A stretch of 32,219 bases of DNA from Ruminococcus sp. (GTDB lineage: Bacteria; Bacillota; Clostridia; Oscillospirales; Ruminococcaceae): contig JAEELF010000065.1 of the NCBI GenBank assembly GCA_016288815.1, forward strand, positions 1 through 32,219, written 5' to 3'. This document shows positions 7,560-14,759 of this stretch, piece after piece. How positions within the stretch are numbered: position 1 is the first letter of the stretch; each line of letters starts with the position of its first letter. The position numbers and the translations under genes were made by a program. The notes under the pieces were generated by a model. That model did no database searches, had not been told where the DNA came from, and saw nothing but the letters and a program-made list of their open reading frames with translations.

Positions 7560-9401
7560 TTACATAAAGATACTCGCAATATGATAAACGATAAATGAAA
7601 GAACCAGCGCATTGCAGATATAGAACAGTGCAACCTTCACTGTCCATTTCAGCGAGTGCGATTCCTTATATGTCGTGGAAAGAGCCATAATACAGGGGAT
7701 ATTGAATGTAGTAGCAAACATGAACGCAAGAGCCTCAGCAGGTGAAATGGCTGCTGACATGGCAGTGCCGAGCAGTGCCGTATCTGTTGACGCAGTCTTG
7801 GAGAAGAAAGTCGCTTCCATGAGGGAATTGTCTCCCATAAATACAGCATTGAGCGTTCCGAGAACGGCTTCCTTTGCGAAAGCACCGCTGACGAACGCCA
7901 TGAAGGTCTGCCAGCCCATACCGAAGAATTTAGTAACAGGCTCGATGAAGGTCCCCAAACGGTACAGCAGACTGTTATCAACATTTCCGTCCTTGCTGAA
8001 TGAGAGAACGTAGAAGAGTATGGACACAAGAGTTACTGTTCCGAGAGCACGCTTGAAAATGTCCCAAGCCTTGAAAAACGCTTCCTTGATGATATGCTTC
8101 CAGTGTGCCTTGTGGTAGGGCGGAAGCTCCATTATCATGCCGCTTCTTGTTGCCTGTGGTGCGAGTTTTCGGCTGAATACCTTTGATACGACGATCATTG
8201 TGATGACTACATAAAGGAGTATTCCCACGCAAACAAGAAGGGTCTGCCACCAAGTGAAGAACATTCCCGAGATGACAGGGATTATAGACCATATTGACGC
8301 ACAGGGTATTGCCCATACTATCGACATGGCGAGCATTCGCTGTCCCCAGTTGTCCATGACTCGCGTTCCGCAGGCGCCGCCGATAGTGCAGCCGAAGCCC
8401 ATAAGCATAGGACAGATAGCCTTGCCCTGCAAACCGAGCTTTGAAAGCAGACCGTCGAACTGATACGCGGCGCGGGCAAGGAAGCCTGTTTCCTCAAGAT
8501 ATCCGAAAACTATATTCACGCCGAACACAAAACTCGCCATGGAAATGGTGAAATACAGCACGTTCGGCAGCATCGTGCTGAATACGGAAACGAGCCACGG
8601 GTGAACGTTCCAGCCTGTCAGCAGCTTGTCAACAGGGTCGTGCAGAATCGTCGGTATCATCGAACCGATACTCATAAACGGTATCATTATGAGCATTGCC
8701 ACAAGAAACGCCAGCAGCACAACGCCGATACATAATACTTTTCCGAGGACAGGTCTTGTCATAACACGGTCGAACCGCGACATCTTGTACACAGCGTCGC
8801 CTGTCTGCGTGACATCGGAAAGGAGCTCGTCTACCCACTCGAATTTTTCCTTGCTGTTCTCCTTGACATTTTTATTCTCCGCAGGTGCAGGGACGATAAG
8901 CCTGTGAGGAGCTTTCAATTCGTCTTCGATAAGCTTTTTCAGCTTGTCATAGTCCTTTGAATCGGTCGCATTAAAGGGCAGGACAGGTATGCCGAGCTTC
9001 TTTGCGAGAGCTTCTGCATTTACCGTTTTTCCCATGCTTTCAGCAACGTCTATCATATTCAGCACGAGAACAGCAGGCTTGTCCAGTCTTGCAAATTCTG
9101 CAAGCATGAACATACTTCTTTCAAGCTGTGAGGCGTCTACAAGGACTACGGTCAGAGCGCTCTGTCCCGACTTGATATAATCAGTCGTGATCATCTCCTC
9201 ATCGGAATTACCCGATAAACCGTAGCTGCCCGGAAGGTCGGTGACGCTGTATTTCGTGCCGTTGTAGGTGTATGTACCCTCATTCTTCTCTACCGTCTTT
9301 CCTGCCCAGTTGCCGACGTGCTGACGCGATCCTGTCAGGTTATTGAATATGGTGGACTTGCCGGAATTCGGCTGTCCCAAAAGTGCGATACTGCCCGTCA
9401 T
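7560..9401 (-). CDS. feoB: Ferrous iron transporter FeoB
   Basis: Membrane Fe2+ importer with an N-terminal GTPase, 613 aa, at the short end of the family. G1 is GQPNSGKST (residues 9-17), G2 lies in the following loop, G3 is DLPGSYGLSG, and G4 is NMID in VLVLNMID. The membrane part shows both gate repeats with the FeoB cysteine region GFGCTIGGACGTRVM, and helices to the C-terminal YHIASIFM. There is no Cys-rich C-terminal tail. The start overlaps the feoA stop by an ATGA, so the two are translated together. It is the final gene of the long leftward iron operon and ends at a two-way terminator. Confidence 0.97.
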   Translation of the reverse strand: MTGSIALLGQPNSGKSTIFNNLTGSRQHVGNWAGKTVEKNEGTYTYNGTKYSVTDLPGSYGLSGNSDEEMITTDYIKSGQSALTVVLVDASQLERSMFMLAEFARLDKPAVLVLNMIDVAESMGKTVNAEALAKKLGIPVLPFNATDSKDYDKLKKLIEDELKAPHRLIVPAPAENKNVKENSKEKFEWVDELLSDVTQTGDAVYKMSRFDRVMTRPVLGKVLCIGVVLLAFLVAMLIMIPFMSIGSMIPTILHDPVDKLLTGWNVHPWLVSVFSTMLPNVLYFTISMASFVFGVNIVFGYLEETGFLARAAYQFDGLLSKLGLQGKAICPMLMGFGCTIGGACGTRVMDNWGQRMLAMSIVWAIPCASIWSIIPVISGMFFTWWQTLLVCVGILLYVVITMIVVSKVFSRKLAPQATRSGMIMELPPYHKAHWKHIIKEAFFKAWDIFKRALGTVTLVSILFYVLSFSKDGNVDNSLLYRLGTFIEPVTKFFGMGWQTFMAFVSGAFAKEAVLGTLNAVFMGDNSLMEATFFSKTASTDTALLGTAMSAAISPAEALAFMFATTFNIPCIMALSTTYKESHSLKWTVKVALFYICNALVLSFIVYHIASIFM

Positions 9402-9619
9402 TTCGATGTCACCTCTATCCTTTCCGCATCTGCTCTGTTGAGGGAGATGAGTGTTTCCCTCAGATAGATAAGAACAGGCATTTTCTTATCATTTCGCACT
9501 GTCTGGAACGTTGTTCCCTCTGTAATACCTATCGAAGTGATACGGTTCATAAAATGATCGTCACCATTTACAGCAGTTATGCTCCCGCGCATATCCGACT
9601 TTGTTTCTATAAGCTTCAT
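9398..9619 (-). CDS. feoA: FeoA, SH3-like regulator of ferrous iron transport
   Basis: Small 73-aa cytoplasmic protein of the FeoA fold: the core MRGSITAVNGDDHFMNRITS followed by IGITEGTTFQTVRND and the C-terminal strand SLNRADAERIEV. FeoA partners FeoB and is needed for transport in many bacteria. GGAGG precedes the ATG, and the stop overlaps the feoB ATG. Confidence 0.93.
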   Translation of the reverse strand: MKLIETKSDMRGSITAVNGDDHFMNRITSIGITEGTTFQTVRNDKKMPVLIYLRETLISLNRADAERIEVTSK

Positions 9620-9643
9620 ATTGTACCTCCAGTTTATCTGTTT

Positions 9644-10993
9644 TTATTCAGAAAGCGCCTTTTCGAGAGCATTATTCGCCGCCTCGATGATACCCTTTGA
9701 GCTGAATGTCGCCCCGGAGCAGGCGTCAACGCCGTCCGCACTGACATTCGCCGCGATCTGCGGGATGACCTTGTTCATCGCGTCGGAGAAATACTCTGGA
9801 TCGTCGTCGTCAGCCCACGCAGTCATACTCGTAATGCAGTCGTTCTCGATAGTGAGCCGGACGTGCACCGTGCCCGTGTAGCCCATCGCAGAGCCCTCAA
9901 ACTCGCCGTTTCTGTAGCGGTAAACGACCTCAGTCACCGGCTCGGTCTGGACCTCCTCCTGCACTTCCTCAGCGGGCTCGGTCTCTTCCGCAGGGGACTC
10001 AGCCTCCGTCTGCTCAGGTGTGACCTCCTCCGTCACAGCCTCAGTCGTCTCCCCGACAGCCTCCGTCTCTGTCTCCGCAGGCTCCGTGACCACCTCCGCA
10101 GCGGCTCCCGTCGTCTGAACGGCGACCTCCGTGACCTCAGTCGTCACCCTGCTTTCAGACGCCGCCGAAGCAGACGGCGTGAAGGTGAATGTGACCGGTT
10201 CGCCTGCGGGCGGGGGACTCTCCCCGGCAGGGGCTTCCCCATATGAGAAAACCGCAGCGCAGTACACCAGCGCTATCGCCGCGCACTTTCCCGCCAGCTT
10301 CACCGCGACCCCTGACTTCGGCTTCTTTTTCGTGAGATACAGCTTTTCCAGCCGCATGACCGCGTACCCGATGAACACCGCGCTGTACACCAGCACGTTC
10401 AGGAAATACCCCTCTCTGCCGCTCCGCGCCCTCGGCACGAACACCACCATGATGTGCACATAAATGAGCGCGTAGAACACATACGCGAGCCGCTGTATCC
10501 GCTTCCACGTCTTAGCGTTCATCTTCCTGCGGACAGCCTTGAACGACATCACCGTCAGCGGAAGCATTATCAGCACCATCACGATACTAACCGCGCTCGT
10601 CACGGCGAAGTCAGACCCCGTCCGCCCGTTCACCAGACGCGAGATATACTGCACCCCGTATGTCACGACATGGGAGAGCGTGAGCGCTGCCGCAGTTATC
10701 GAGAGCTCACCGCGGACCGGCATGAGCTTCTTTATCGCCGCCGAGCCGTTCGGGAGAGCGCCCGTCCACATGACTACCGCCCAGAACGCCGCCCCGAGCG
10801 CGCCCCGCGTGAATATACCGAGCACATACACCCTGACGAAGCCGCCCACAGCGATGTCCGCCTGCGAAATTATTATCGAAGCAGCAGTAGCCGCAGCGGC
10901 AGTCACATAGAATGCAGCCGGATACTTTTTCAGCGGCTTCCCGAGCAGAAATGCGACTATTAACGCGATCGCGAGTGAAATAAGAAATAGCAT
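9644..10993 (-). CDS. Membrane haem-type reductase fused to an extracytoplasmic FMN-binding domain
   Basis: Predicted electron-transfer protein, 449 aa. Residues 1-250 hold about eight helices resembling the ferric reductase/MsrQ (YedZ) fold, with His108 in LTLSHVVTYG and His180 in YALIYVHIMVVF as candidate haem ligands. The His often found in an RLHRL motif is Gln167 here (RIQRL). Residues 255-355 are a low-complexity linker rich in Glu, Thr, Val, Ala and Pro. Residues 358-449 are an FMN_bind (NqrC/RnfG type) domain with SGATFSS, where Thr429 fits the ApbE flavinylation site. The orientation would put FMN outside the membrane. Position directly upstream of feoAB suggests reduction of ferric iron for Feo uptake, which is inference. 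The very GC-rich coding differs from its neighbours. Confidence 0.85.
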   Translation of the reverse strand: MLFLISLAIALIVAFLLGKPLKKYPAAFYVTAAAATAASIIISQADIAVGGFVRVYVLGIFTRGALGAAFWAVVMWTGALPNGSAAIKKLMPVRGELSITAAALTLSHVVTYGVQYISRLVNGRTGSDFAVTSAVSIVMVLIMLPLTVMSFKAVRRKMNAKTWKRIQRLAYVFYALIYVHIMVVFVPRARSGREGYFLNVLVYSAVFIGYAVMRLEKLYLTKKKPKSGVAVKLAGKCAAIALVYCAAVFSYGEAPAGESPPPAGEPVTFTFTPSASAASESRVTTEVTEVAVQTTGAAAEVVTEPAETETEAVGETTEAVTEEVTPEQTEAESPAEETEPAEEVQEEVQTEPVTEVVYRYRNGEFEGSAMGYTGTVHVRLTIENDCITSMTAWADDDDPEYFSDAMNKVIPQIAANVSADGVDACSGATFSSKGIIEAANNALEKALSE

Positions 10994-11014
10994 AAAAACA
11001 CCTCAAACAGTATT

Positions 11015-11042
11015 TGACCCCCGCGGCATACCGCAGGGGTCA
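11015..11042 (-). repeat. Intergenic stem-loop within the iron operon
   Basis: Twelve-base arms 11015-11026 and 11031-11042 pair with one weak position (U-G on the minus-strand RNA) around a four-base loop. No T-tract follows on the minus strand, so partial termination, processing or mRNA stabilisation between the surface protein and reductase genes is more likely than full termination. Confidence 0.55.
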
Positions 11043-11073
11043 TACCTACAATGTACGAAGGAGAGCTGTAGGA

Positions 11074-12534
11074 TCAGTTGTCTTTTTTTCTGAACGCGAA
11101 CGCCGCAGCGCACGCGAGCGCGAGCACAGACATAGGAACTGCCGTACCCGCAGTGCCGGTCTTCGGACTGTTTGCGCCCGTGGACGTCGCCGCAGCCTTG
11201 GAAGAAGACGCGGCGGTCGTCGTAGAGGCGGGCGAGGTGGCAGACGCCGTGGAGGTGGTGGAGGTCACGGCTTCCTCGCTCTTTATCTCAATTGTAAGCT
11301 GATCGCTGTAGCCGGTCGCGGTGACAGTTATGCTGTAATTGCCGCTGCCGTCGAAGACGTCGTTTTCGCCGGACTTCACCGCAAAATCGATAGTACCGTC
11401 CTCGCCGACGATCTTCACGGAGCGCTTGCCCGCGGCATTGTACGCAGTTCCGTTCACACCGACGCTCGCGATATTCTTGATGAAGTTCGCCGCGTCGTCC
11501 TCGGAGAAGCCGTCAGCCGCGACGAGCTTCCCGTCCGAATATCTGACGGGGATATCGCTCGTGGACAGGATGAAGTCGCCCGACATCGGCGCATACTTCC
11601 CGCCTCCGTCATTGACCGTGACTGTGTACTTTCCGGGCTTTGCGCCGGAATAGCTTATCTCGGTCTCAGTGACCGTGAAGCCCTCGCCGACCGTGATATC
11701 CTTCTGATAGTCATCGGGGAAGCCGCTCAGCGTGAGGGACGTTTTCCCCGTACCGGCAGCCGAATCCTCCGCCTTAACATCTCCCGCGAACCTGACGGGG
11801 AGGTACTGCTCGCCGACGTCCACGGTAGTGTACCCGTCGAGTGTGATGAACGTCACGGACGTCACTGTTTTGCCCATGGAGTCAGCGTAGTCGTCGTACT
11901 TCAGCTCATTTCCGTGAGCCTCTTTCGTAGTTATGCCCGCGGACCATGCAAGCTGTCCCGCGCGCCAGATATTCTCAAGGTGACGCAGCGCGTACCTGCC
12001 GCCCTCCTTGGTATTGACGATAACGCCGTAGAGATCAGTCTCCTCGGGGTAGCCGGTCACGTTGAGCTGATAGTCGCCGTACCTTGTTGAAGTTGAAACT
12101 ACAGCAGAGCCGCTCACATCCTGTTCACCGTTAGTATCGATGACCTTCGAGACTGTGAGCGTATCGCCCGAGATCGAGACCTCCTTGTACGCAGCGGGTT
12201 TGCTGTCGAGCGCCGTAAAGCCGTACTGAGCCAGCTTATCCGCGTCCCCGGAGCTCACCTCAACAGGGAACGTCACGCCGAGGATAGTGCCCTCGCCGTC
12301 GTTGTAGGTCCCCGCAACGAGCTGCCCCGCCTCGTTCATCTTCCACTTGTTTGCCGTCGCAGACGACACCGCGTCCACCTCATAAGCACTCTCTATCTCA
12401 GCCGAATAGAAGTCGGCGTAGGGGATATTCATAGTGCCGTAGACCTTGTCGCCGCCCTCAGCATTTGCAGGGAGCGAAGCAGTGGTAAGTGCAGCGATCG
12501 CCGCCGCACTGATAAGTGAAATAGTCTTTTTCAT
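11074..12534 (-). CDS. Wall-anchored Tp47-like surface protein
   Basis: Secreted 486-aa protein. Residues 1-25 are a signal peptide (MKKTISLISA... cleavage after PANA). Residues 33-215 match the Tp47/penicillin-binding Tp47 domain A family as I know it: MNIPYADFYSAE, VDAVSSATANKW, and RHLENIWRAGQLAWSAG followed by EAHGNEL, with conserved His185 and His207. Beta-rich repeats follow (about 220-415), then a Ser/Thr/Ala stalk (420-455), SPKTG (456-460), a hydrophobic helix and the tail FRKKDN, a sortase-type wall anchor variant. Location between flavodoxin and a flavin reductase upstream of feoAB suggests a role in metal or haem capture at the surface. That is inference; the family name does not establish peptidoglycan function. 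Confidence 0.8.
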   Translation of the reverse strand: MKKTISLISAAAIAALTTASLPANAEGGDKVYGTMNIPYADFYSAEIESAYEVDAVSSATANKWKMNEAGQLVAGTYNDGEGTILGVTFPVEVSSGDADKLAQYGFTALDSKPAAYKEVSISGDTLTVSKVIDTNGEQDVSGSAVVSTSTRYGDYQLNVTGYPEETDLYGVIVNTKEGGRYALRHLENIWRAGQLAWSAGITTKEAHGNELKYDDYADSMGKTVTSVTFITLDGYTTVDVGEQYLPVRFAGDVKAEDSAAGTGKTSLTLSGFPDDYQKDITVGEGFTVTETEISYSGAKPGKYTVTVNDGGGKYAPMSGDFILSTSDIPVRYSDGKLVAADGFSEDDAANFIKNIASVGVNGTAYNAAGKRSVKIVGEDGTIDFAVKSGENDVFDGSGNYSITVTATGYSDQLTIEIKSEEAVTSTTSTASATSPASTTTAASSSKAAATSTGANSPKTGTAGTAVPMSVLALACAAAFAFRKKDN

Positions 12535-12543
12535 TTTTCCTCC

Positions 12544-12948
12544 TTATGCAAGCTGTGAAGCAAGCTCTTTCAGCTTTGCGAGGTCGTCATCGGAGGGCGC
12601 ATCGTTCACGATGAATCCCTCATCGCTGACGAGCTCCGCGCCCGCAGCCTTTGTGCGGTCGTACCAGTTTCTCATCCACTCGCCGTCGCCCCAGCCATAA
12701 GAGCCGAAGAGCAGGACCTTTTTCCCGCTGAGCGAGCCCTCGATACCCGTGAAGAACGGCTCGAACTCGTCCTCCTCAAGAACTTCCGCGCCCATTGCAG
12801 GGCACCCGAAAGCGAAAGCGTCGTAGCCCGCGGGATCGCCGCCGAACTCCGATACCGCGAAGAGCTCCGCGTTCGCACCCTCAGCGGCAGCCTTGGCCAT
12901 AGCCTCGGTGTTGCCCGTGCCGCTCCAGTAAATAACTGCTGTTTTCAT
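12544..12948 (-). CDS. Short-chain flavodoxin
   Basis: Soluble 134-aa electron carrier that binds FMN non-covalently. The phosphate loop is YWSGTGNTEAMA at the N-terminus (SGTGNTE replaces the usual TGNT), the 60s loop includes GCPAMGAEVLEEDEFEPF, and the 90s loop is GSYGWGDGEW. Flavodoxin typically replaces ferredoxin during iron shortage, matching its operon, and could take electrons from NifJ. The ATG lies in a four-base overlap with the stop of the DUF3793 gene. Confidence 0.95.
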   Translation of the reverse strand: MKTAVIYWSGTGNTEAMAKAAAEGANAELFAVSEFGGDPAGYDAFAFGCPAMGAEVLEEDEFEPFFTGIEGSLSGKKVLLFGSYGWGDGEWMRNWYDRTKAAGAELVSDEGFIVNDAPSDDDLAKLKELASQLA

Positions 12949-13523
12949 ATATTTTCCTCCTTGGAAATAGCCTGAAACAAATCCAGACCAGATTTTAATT
13001 TATCGAACAGGATACTCCTGCAGCGATCGTATTTGTTGAATGTCCGCTGTGCTTTTTCGGCGTTTCCGTAGACCTTCCAGTATCCGCAAAGCAGACAGTT
13101 TTTGCCGCTGTTGCTGATAAAGCCACGGATATCCTCTACGGGATAGCCGAGGAAAGCCCCTATCTCATGGGGAAAGCTGCCGCAGCTCATACGGCTCGAA
13201 AGTCTGCGGAGCTTTTGTTCAAGGCTCATATCGCAGGTATAGCCGTATTCTGAAAGGAATTGCTGCACCTGAGGCATACTGAGCCATGCGGTCAGCATTC
13301 TCTCGTTGTATATGTATACAAGCGAACGCTTGCGGCATCTGCACAGCTGTATTGCTGTAAGTCCGTTCTCGGACAGTATGGACTTGAACTCGTGCAGATA
13401 TTCTGTAATAGTTTCCTCGCACATATCAAAGGAAATTAGGTTTGCACACTTGACTCCCAGAAGCGTGGGAGCGCTGTGAAATGCAAGCACACTATCTATG
13501 TTTCTGCGTTCAGCTTCGGACAT
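12945..13523 (-). CDS. DUF3793 family protein
   Basis: 192-aa soluble protein of unknown function, of a family often found beside flavodoxin and iron genes in Clostridia. Recognisable marks are FHSAPTLLGVKCANLIS near the N-terminus, the Cys-Arg-rich LCRCRKRSLVYIYN, and FPHEIGAFLGYPVEDIRGFI followed by the CLLCGYWKVY segment. Several conserved cysteines suggest metal or redox chemistry, unproven. It overlaps the DUF2325 gene by 14 bases and flavodoxin by four, so the three are translated as a coupled block. Confidence 0.85.
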   Translation of the reverse strand: MSEAERRNIDSVLAFHSAPTLLGVKCANLISFDMCEETITEYLHEFKSILSENGLTAIQLCRCRKRSLVYIYNERMLTAWLSMPQVQQFLSEYGYTCDMSLEQKLRRLSSRMSCGSFPHEIGAFLGYPVEDIRGFISNSGKNCLLCGYWKVYGNAEKAQRTFNKYDRCRSILFDKLKSGLDLFQAISKEENI

Positions 13524-13809
13524 AGTTCCTCTCCTTTATACCGGACAATAGCTGTTTAAGTGCACTTACGCTGGAGCTGTGAACGTGCTTGACAGGCACG
13601 CCGTTTTTCTCGGAGCTTTTCTTGACAGTTCCCAGCATTTTGTGGGAACAGGTCCCTGTGAAAACCACCATAAGATCAGGAGTTCCAAGCTTGTTCTCAA
13701 AGTCGGCAGGCATTTGTGTAAAGACTTTCGACTTGTAGTTGAACGATTTGCAGATATCCAGATAACGTGCTACCATGCGGTCGTTGCCGCCCACGATTAC
13801 GATGCTCAT
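13510..13809 (-). CDS. DUF2325 domain protein
   Basis: 99-aa cytoplasmic protein opening with MSIVIVGGNDRM, the glycine-rich GGND start typical of DUF2325, followed by the VVFTGTCSHKMLG strand-loop with Cys-His and the basic helix VKKSSEKNGVPVKHVHSS. The fold is Rossmann-like and the function unknown. GGAGG (13813-13817 region) precedes the ATG. Family members recur in clostridial iron-limitation clusters together with DUF3793 and flavodoxin. Confidence 0.85.
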   Translation of the reverse strand: MSIVIVGGNDRMVARYLDICKSFNYKSKVFTQMPADFENKLGTPDLMVVFTGTCSHKMLGTVKKSSEKNGVPVKHVHSSSVSALKQLLSGIKERNYVRS

Positions 13810-13856
13810 AATTCCTCCTTCGCTATTAGTATCAACTAACTTGCGGATTTAATGTA

Positions 13857-13880
13857 GGGGTCGATGCCTGTATCGACCCT
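13857..13880 (-). repeat. Stem-loop between the Cys-rich protein and DUF2325
   Basis: GGGTCGAT (13858-13865) pairs with ATCGACCC (13872-13879), with one more G-U pair outside and a six-base loop. On the minus strand no T-run follows, so it may set partial read-through or mRNA stability inside the iron operon. Confidence 0.5.
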
Positions 13881-13888
13881 CTATCATT

Positions 13889-14062
13889 CTATTTATGGCA
13901 TTTTTCATGCATTGCACAGTGCTCGCAGCCACAGCCGCAAGAGCCCTTGCCGCTTTTCTTATCCTTTATCATTTTCACAATGACCGCTGTCACAATACAA
14001 ATGAGTATCAGCGATACGATGATAGTTCCGATATTGTCACTGAGCCATTGAACGGAGAACAT
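13889..14062 (-). CDS. FeoB-associated Cys-rich membrane protein
   Basis: 57-aa single-pass protein. An N-terminal helix (IGTIIVSLILICIVTAVIV, residues 11-29) is followed by the basic MIKDKKSGKG and a Cys-rich tail, SCGCGCEHCAMHEKCHK, with five Cys and three His. This is the hallmark of the FeoB-associated Cys-rich family that normally follows feoB; here it opens the operon about 4.5 kb upstream of feoAB. Its ATG lies within the feoB relic in another frame. Family homologues usually start close to the WLSDNIGT segment, which supports this start within a few codons. The tail probably binds iron or handles it at the membrane. Confidence 0.88.
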   Translation of the reverse strand: MFSVQWLSDNIGTIIVSLILICIVTAVIVKMIKDKKSGKGSCGCGCEHCAMHEKCHK

Positions 14063-14129
14063 TGCTGAGTGTGGGCATATGGTATGCAGGAAGTTCCATT
14101 ACGAATGGTGTAGGTTCGCCAGAGAACAT
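14037..14129 (-). pseudogene. Relic of a second feoB gene
   Basis: The minus frame reads GEPTPFVMELPAYHMPTLSN then VLRSM before AQ and a stop. This is the conserved FeoB segment that precedes the second membrane half (GEPTPFVMELPxYxxPT is typical of the longer FeoB proteins). The intact feoB in this operon has a divergent equivalent (MELPPYHKAHWKHI), so the relic is not a copy of it. Upstream in frame the sequence no longer matches FeoB. The fragment abuts the Cys-rich gene, the normal downstream neighbour of feoB, so an ancestral feoB was probably deleted and only this seam remains. Confidence 0.7.
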
Positions 14130-14187
14130 TCTTTCTCCCGATCTGCCATACTGAGCGGCATCATCACAACACTTCCGTTTCAAAACT

Positions 14188-14209
14188 ATTGTTAGCACTT
14201 TATAACAAT
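14188..14209. promoter_or_regulatory. Candidate metal-repressor operator
   Basis: Inverted repeat ATTGTTA (14188-14194) and TAACAAT (14203-14209) with an eight-base spacer covers the predicted iron-operon start site. The octamer TTGTTAGC at 14189-14196 recurs at 14300-14307, just upstream of the divergent metal ATPase promoter, and TAACAAAA (14268-14275)/TTTTGTTA (14298-14305) form a second, wider dyad. A DtxR/MntR- or Fur-family protein could bind here; the regulator is not in the window. Confidence 0.5.
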
Positions 14210-14212
14210 AAA

Positions 14213-14241
14213 AGAATATCACTTACGGACTGATTTGTCAA
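14213..14241 (-). promoter_or_regulatory. Promoter of the leftward iron operon
   Basis: On the minus strand TTGACA (14241-14236), 17-bp spacer, TATTCT (14218-14213). The start site would fall near 14206, within the palindrome at 14188-14209, which fits metal-dependent repression. Confidence 0.65.
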
Positions 14242-14331
14242 TCAAACATAAAGAAGTTTGTATACTATAACAAAAGTGTTTGCACCTGATAACTTATTTT
14301 TGTTAGCGGATACAAATATTTTTGCAACAGC

Positions 14332-14360
14332 TTGACTTATGCAGTATCAAGCGATATAAT
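14332..14360 (+). promoter_or_regulatory. Promoter of the DUF6110/metal ATPase genes
   Basis: TTGACT (14332-14337), 17-bp spacer, TATAAT (14355-14360). It diverges from the iron operon promoter about 90 bases away and shares the repeated TTGTTAGC motif. Confidence 0.8.
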
Positions 14361-14412
14361 CAATACGTTAGTTAATTCTAATGTAATTATTATTTATGAC
14401 GAGGCGATTATT

Positions 14413-14712
14413 ATGGTAAGATTGAATGATATTCCATGGAAAAAGATAGGCGTATTTGCCGGCGGTGTTCTCTTCGGCACAGCAGGTATCAGAGTTCTTT
14501 CAAGCAAGGACGCCAAGAAGTGCTACACTCACGCGACCGCTGCTGTACTCCGTGCAAAGTCGGACGTTATGGCAACTGCAACAAAGGTCCGCGAGAACTG
14601 CGATGATATTCTCGCCGACGCAAAGGAGATAAACGAGCAGAGAGCACTTGCCGAAGAAGCTGCCGTTATCGAAGACGAGTGCGAAGTGATAGCTGATACC
14701 AGTGAAAAATAA
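14413..14712 (+). CDS. DUF6110 family protein
   Basis: 99-aa small protein. It starts at the ATG at 14413, downstream of the promoter at 14332-14360, so the in-frame TTG at 14332 cannot be used because it lies in the -35 box. The N-terminus WKKIGVFAGGVLFGTAGIRVL is a single membrane helix, followed by SSKDAKKCYTHATAAVLRAK and a charged helical tail ending in Glu-rich sequence. The family is commonly found just upstream of heavy-metal P-type ATPases in Firmicutes, as here. A role as ATPase partner or membrane tether is inference. The ribosome site (GAGG, 14401-14404) is modest. Confidence 0.85.
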   Translation: MVRLNDIPWKKIGVFAGGVLFGTAGIRVLSSKDAKKCYTHATAAVLRAKSDVMATATKVRENCDDILADAKEINEQRALAEEAAVIEDECEVIADTSEK

Positions 14713-14718
14713 AACGAA

Positions 14719-14744
14719 ACAGACCGCTTTGACGGTCTGTTTTT
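14719..14744 (+). terminator. Terminator/attenuator between DUF6110 and the ATPase gene
   Basis: ACAGACCG (14719-14726) and CGGTCTGT (14733-14740) form a perfect stem followed by five T. No new promoter is visible before the ATPase, so it likely lets only part of the transcripts continue and makes DUF6110 the more abundant product. Confidence 0.8.
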
Positions 14745-14759
14745 GTAGGAGGACATAAT

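Noticed and set aside
10131..12090. Long open frames on the plus strand opposite the FMN reductase and the surface protein
   Set aside because: They are Arg/Ala/Val-rich antisense frames of GC-rich genes, without ribosome sites or recognisable domains.
14332..14412. Upstream extension of the DUF6110 gene from a TTG
   Set aside because: The extension covers the -35 and -10 boxes of the gene's own promoter.
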